Of a stretch of 13,475 nt of DNA, positions 12,687-13,475 are shown in pieces. The DNA lies in the NCBI GenBank assembly GCA_030834045.1, contig JAURFZ010000026.1, positions 1-13,475 of the forward strand. The letters are read 5' to 3'. Origin of the DNA: Burkholderiales bacterium. GTDB taxonomy: Bacteria; Pseudomonadota; Gammaproteobacteria; Burkholderiales; Burkholderiaceae_A. Every line of letters starts with the position of its first letter. The stretch's first letter is position 1. The notes under the pieces were generated by a model. That model did not search any database and was not told the DNA's origin. It saw only the letters and a program-made list of their open reading frames with translations. A program made the translations under genes and the position numbers.

Positions 12687-13475
12687 ATGTCCGATTCGCC
12701 TGGTTTACTTACAGACACCCGTCCTTTGCCTGCCAAGGACACGTTAGGCTGTCTTGAAGATACTGTCAGCGGCAACGGTCGCGTCTTTGAGTTTCCCTGC
12801 AATGAACGCATTCGTATTTTGATGCGTGTGGACTGCATGGCCCGTCGCATACGGTATTTTTCCGAGAAGAGCTCGCAGTTTGAGCACGAGGCGTGCCTGC
12901 ATGCTTTGTTTGAGCTCTACGAGTTGCTCTCAAGCCGCGGAGATATTAAGAACGAACTGCTACAAGAGCTTGACCGGCAACGCGCGCAGCTAAACCGGTT
13001 CATCGATCAACCAGGCGTCTCCAACGATCGGCTGCACGAGGTACTTGGTGAAATTGGCTCCTCGCATACCAGCCTTGCCGAAGTACCCGTAAGGCTTGGT
13101 CCGCACCTTGCGGAGTTTGAATTTCTTCAGGGCCTCAAAGGACGCGTCGGCATTCCTGCCGGAAGCTGCCCTTTTGATCTGCCCAGTTATTTTGTCTGGC
13201 TGCATCGTCCGGTTCAGGTTCGTAAGGCATCGCTTGATGCATGGGTTTCCCCTTTGGCGCCGCTCATGGATGCCACAGCACTCTGTCTGCGTATTCTTCG
13301 CGACGGTGCGGAACCTGCAAGCTACCAGGCCAACCAGGGTGTCTTTGAACTTAATCCAGAGGGCAGGCTTGCCCGGCTGATTCGGGTCCGTATTCCACCA
13401 GACCCCGAGCTTGTCTGTGAGGTCAGTGCAAATAAATACGTCGTTGCCGTTCGGTTTCGGGCCCTCGATGAGCAG
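12687..13475 (+). CDS. zapD: Cell division protein ZapD, 3' end beyond window
   Basis: FtsZ-ring associated protein (formerly YacF) that bundles FtsZ filaments at mid-cell. The frame is open from ATG 12687 to the window edge: 263 codons without a stop. Family signatures are FEFPCNERIRILMRVD (about 35-50), ELLQELDRQRAQL, FIDQPGV, IPAGSCPFDLPSYFVWLH and ASANKY-like SANKYVVAVRF near the edge. By comparison with Burkholderia ZapD from memory, about 25 C-terminal residues are missing. The N-terminus is about 25-30 residues longer than usual. AAGGA lies only one base before the ATG, closer than normal, so the true start is not certain; a TTG at codon 14 is the next candidate. It is probably co-transcribed with coaE. 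Confidence 0.93.
   Translation, partial: MSDSPGLLTDTRPLPAKDTLGCLEDTVSGNGRVFEFPCNERIRILMRVDCMARRIRYFSEKSSQFEHEACLHALFELYELLSSRGDIKNELLQELDRQRAQLNRFIDQPGVSNDRLHEVLGEIGSSHTSLAEVPVRLGPHLAEFEFLQGLKGRVGIPAGSCPFDLPSYFVWLHRPVQVRKASLDAWVSPLAPLMDATALCLRILRDGAEPASYQANQGVFELNPEGRLARLIRVRIPPDPELVCEVSANKYVVAVRFRALDEQ

Noticed and set aside
12065..12850. Long minus-strand open frame of 261 codons
   Set aside because: It is opposite coaE and the start of zapD, both well supported; its translation has no family likeness.

Overview
This window looks like ordinary chromosome from a betaproteobacterium, most likely of the order Burkholderiales. The basis is gene content and order: rplU-rpmA-obgE-proB with convergent rppH and proS, ispB followed by tRNA-Pro, and pilD-coaE-zapD. 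The individual proteins (ProS, L21, L27, IspB, ZapD) also resemble Burkholderiales homologues as I remember them; no search was run. The window is almost fully coding on both strands. No gap exceeds about 150 bases, and I saw no phage, IS element, CRISPR array or foreign-looking island.

Layout from the left. On the minus strand, 56-1780 holds a three-gene run transcribed leftward: a CcsA/YpjD-type membrane protein, a small PP0621-type membrane zinc-finger protein, and ampD (cytoplasmic muropeptide amidase). Divergent from it is ffh (1835-3250, +), the signal recognition particle GTPase, which converges on proS (3271-5016, -), prolyl-tRNA synthetase. Divergent from proS is rppH (5055-5618, +), the mRNA 5'-pyrophosphohydrolase. 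Its tail overlaps the end of the convergent proB by 91 bases.

A minus-strand operon, rplU-rpmA-obgE-proB (8629 down to 5528), encodes ribosomal proteins L21 and L27, the ribosome-assembly GTPase ObgE and glutamate 5-kinase. A promoter candidate lies upstream of rplU, and a perfect 11-bp hairpin lies between rpmA and obgE. Divergent from it on the plus strand are ispB (quinone side-chain synthase), tRNA-Pro(CGG), a CNNM/CorC-type membrane protein, a short PilD-like prepilin peptidase, coaE (last step of CoA synthesis) and zapD (FtsZ-ring protein, cut by the window's right edge). The last four genes overlap or nearly touch, which suggests co-transcription.

Functionally this is a housekeeping block: protein export, translation, ribosome assembly, RNA decay, proline and CoA synthesis, quinone synthesis, cell-wall recycling and division. 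I did not find a convincing undescribed system. The points most worth a second look are the PilD homologue without the usual cysteine-rich N-terminal domain, the uncharacterised PP0621 zinc-finger protein, the rppH/proB antisense overlap, -10-like boxes almost touching the starts of rppH and ispB, and the hairpins around obgE.
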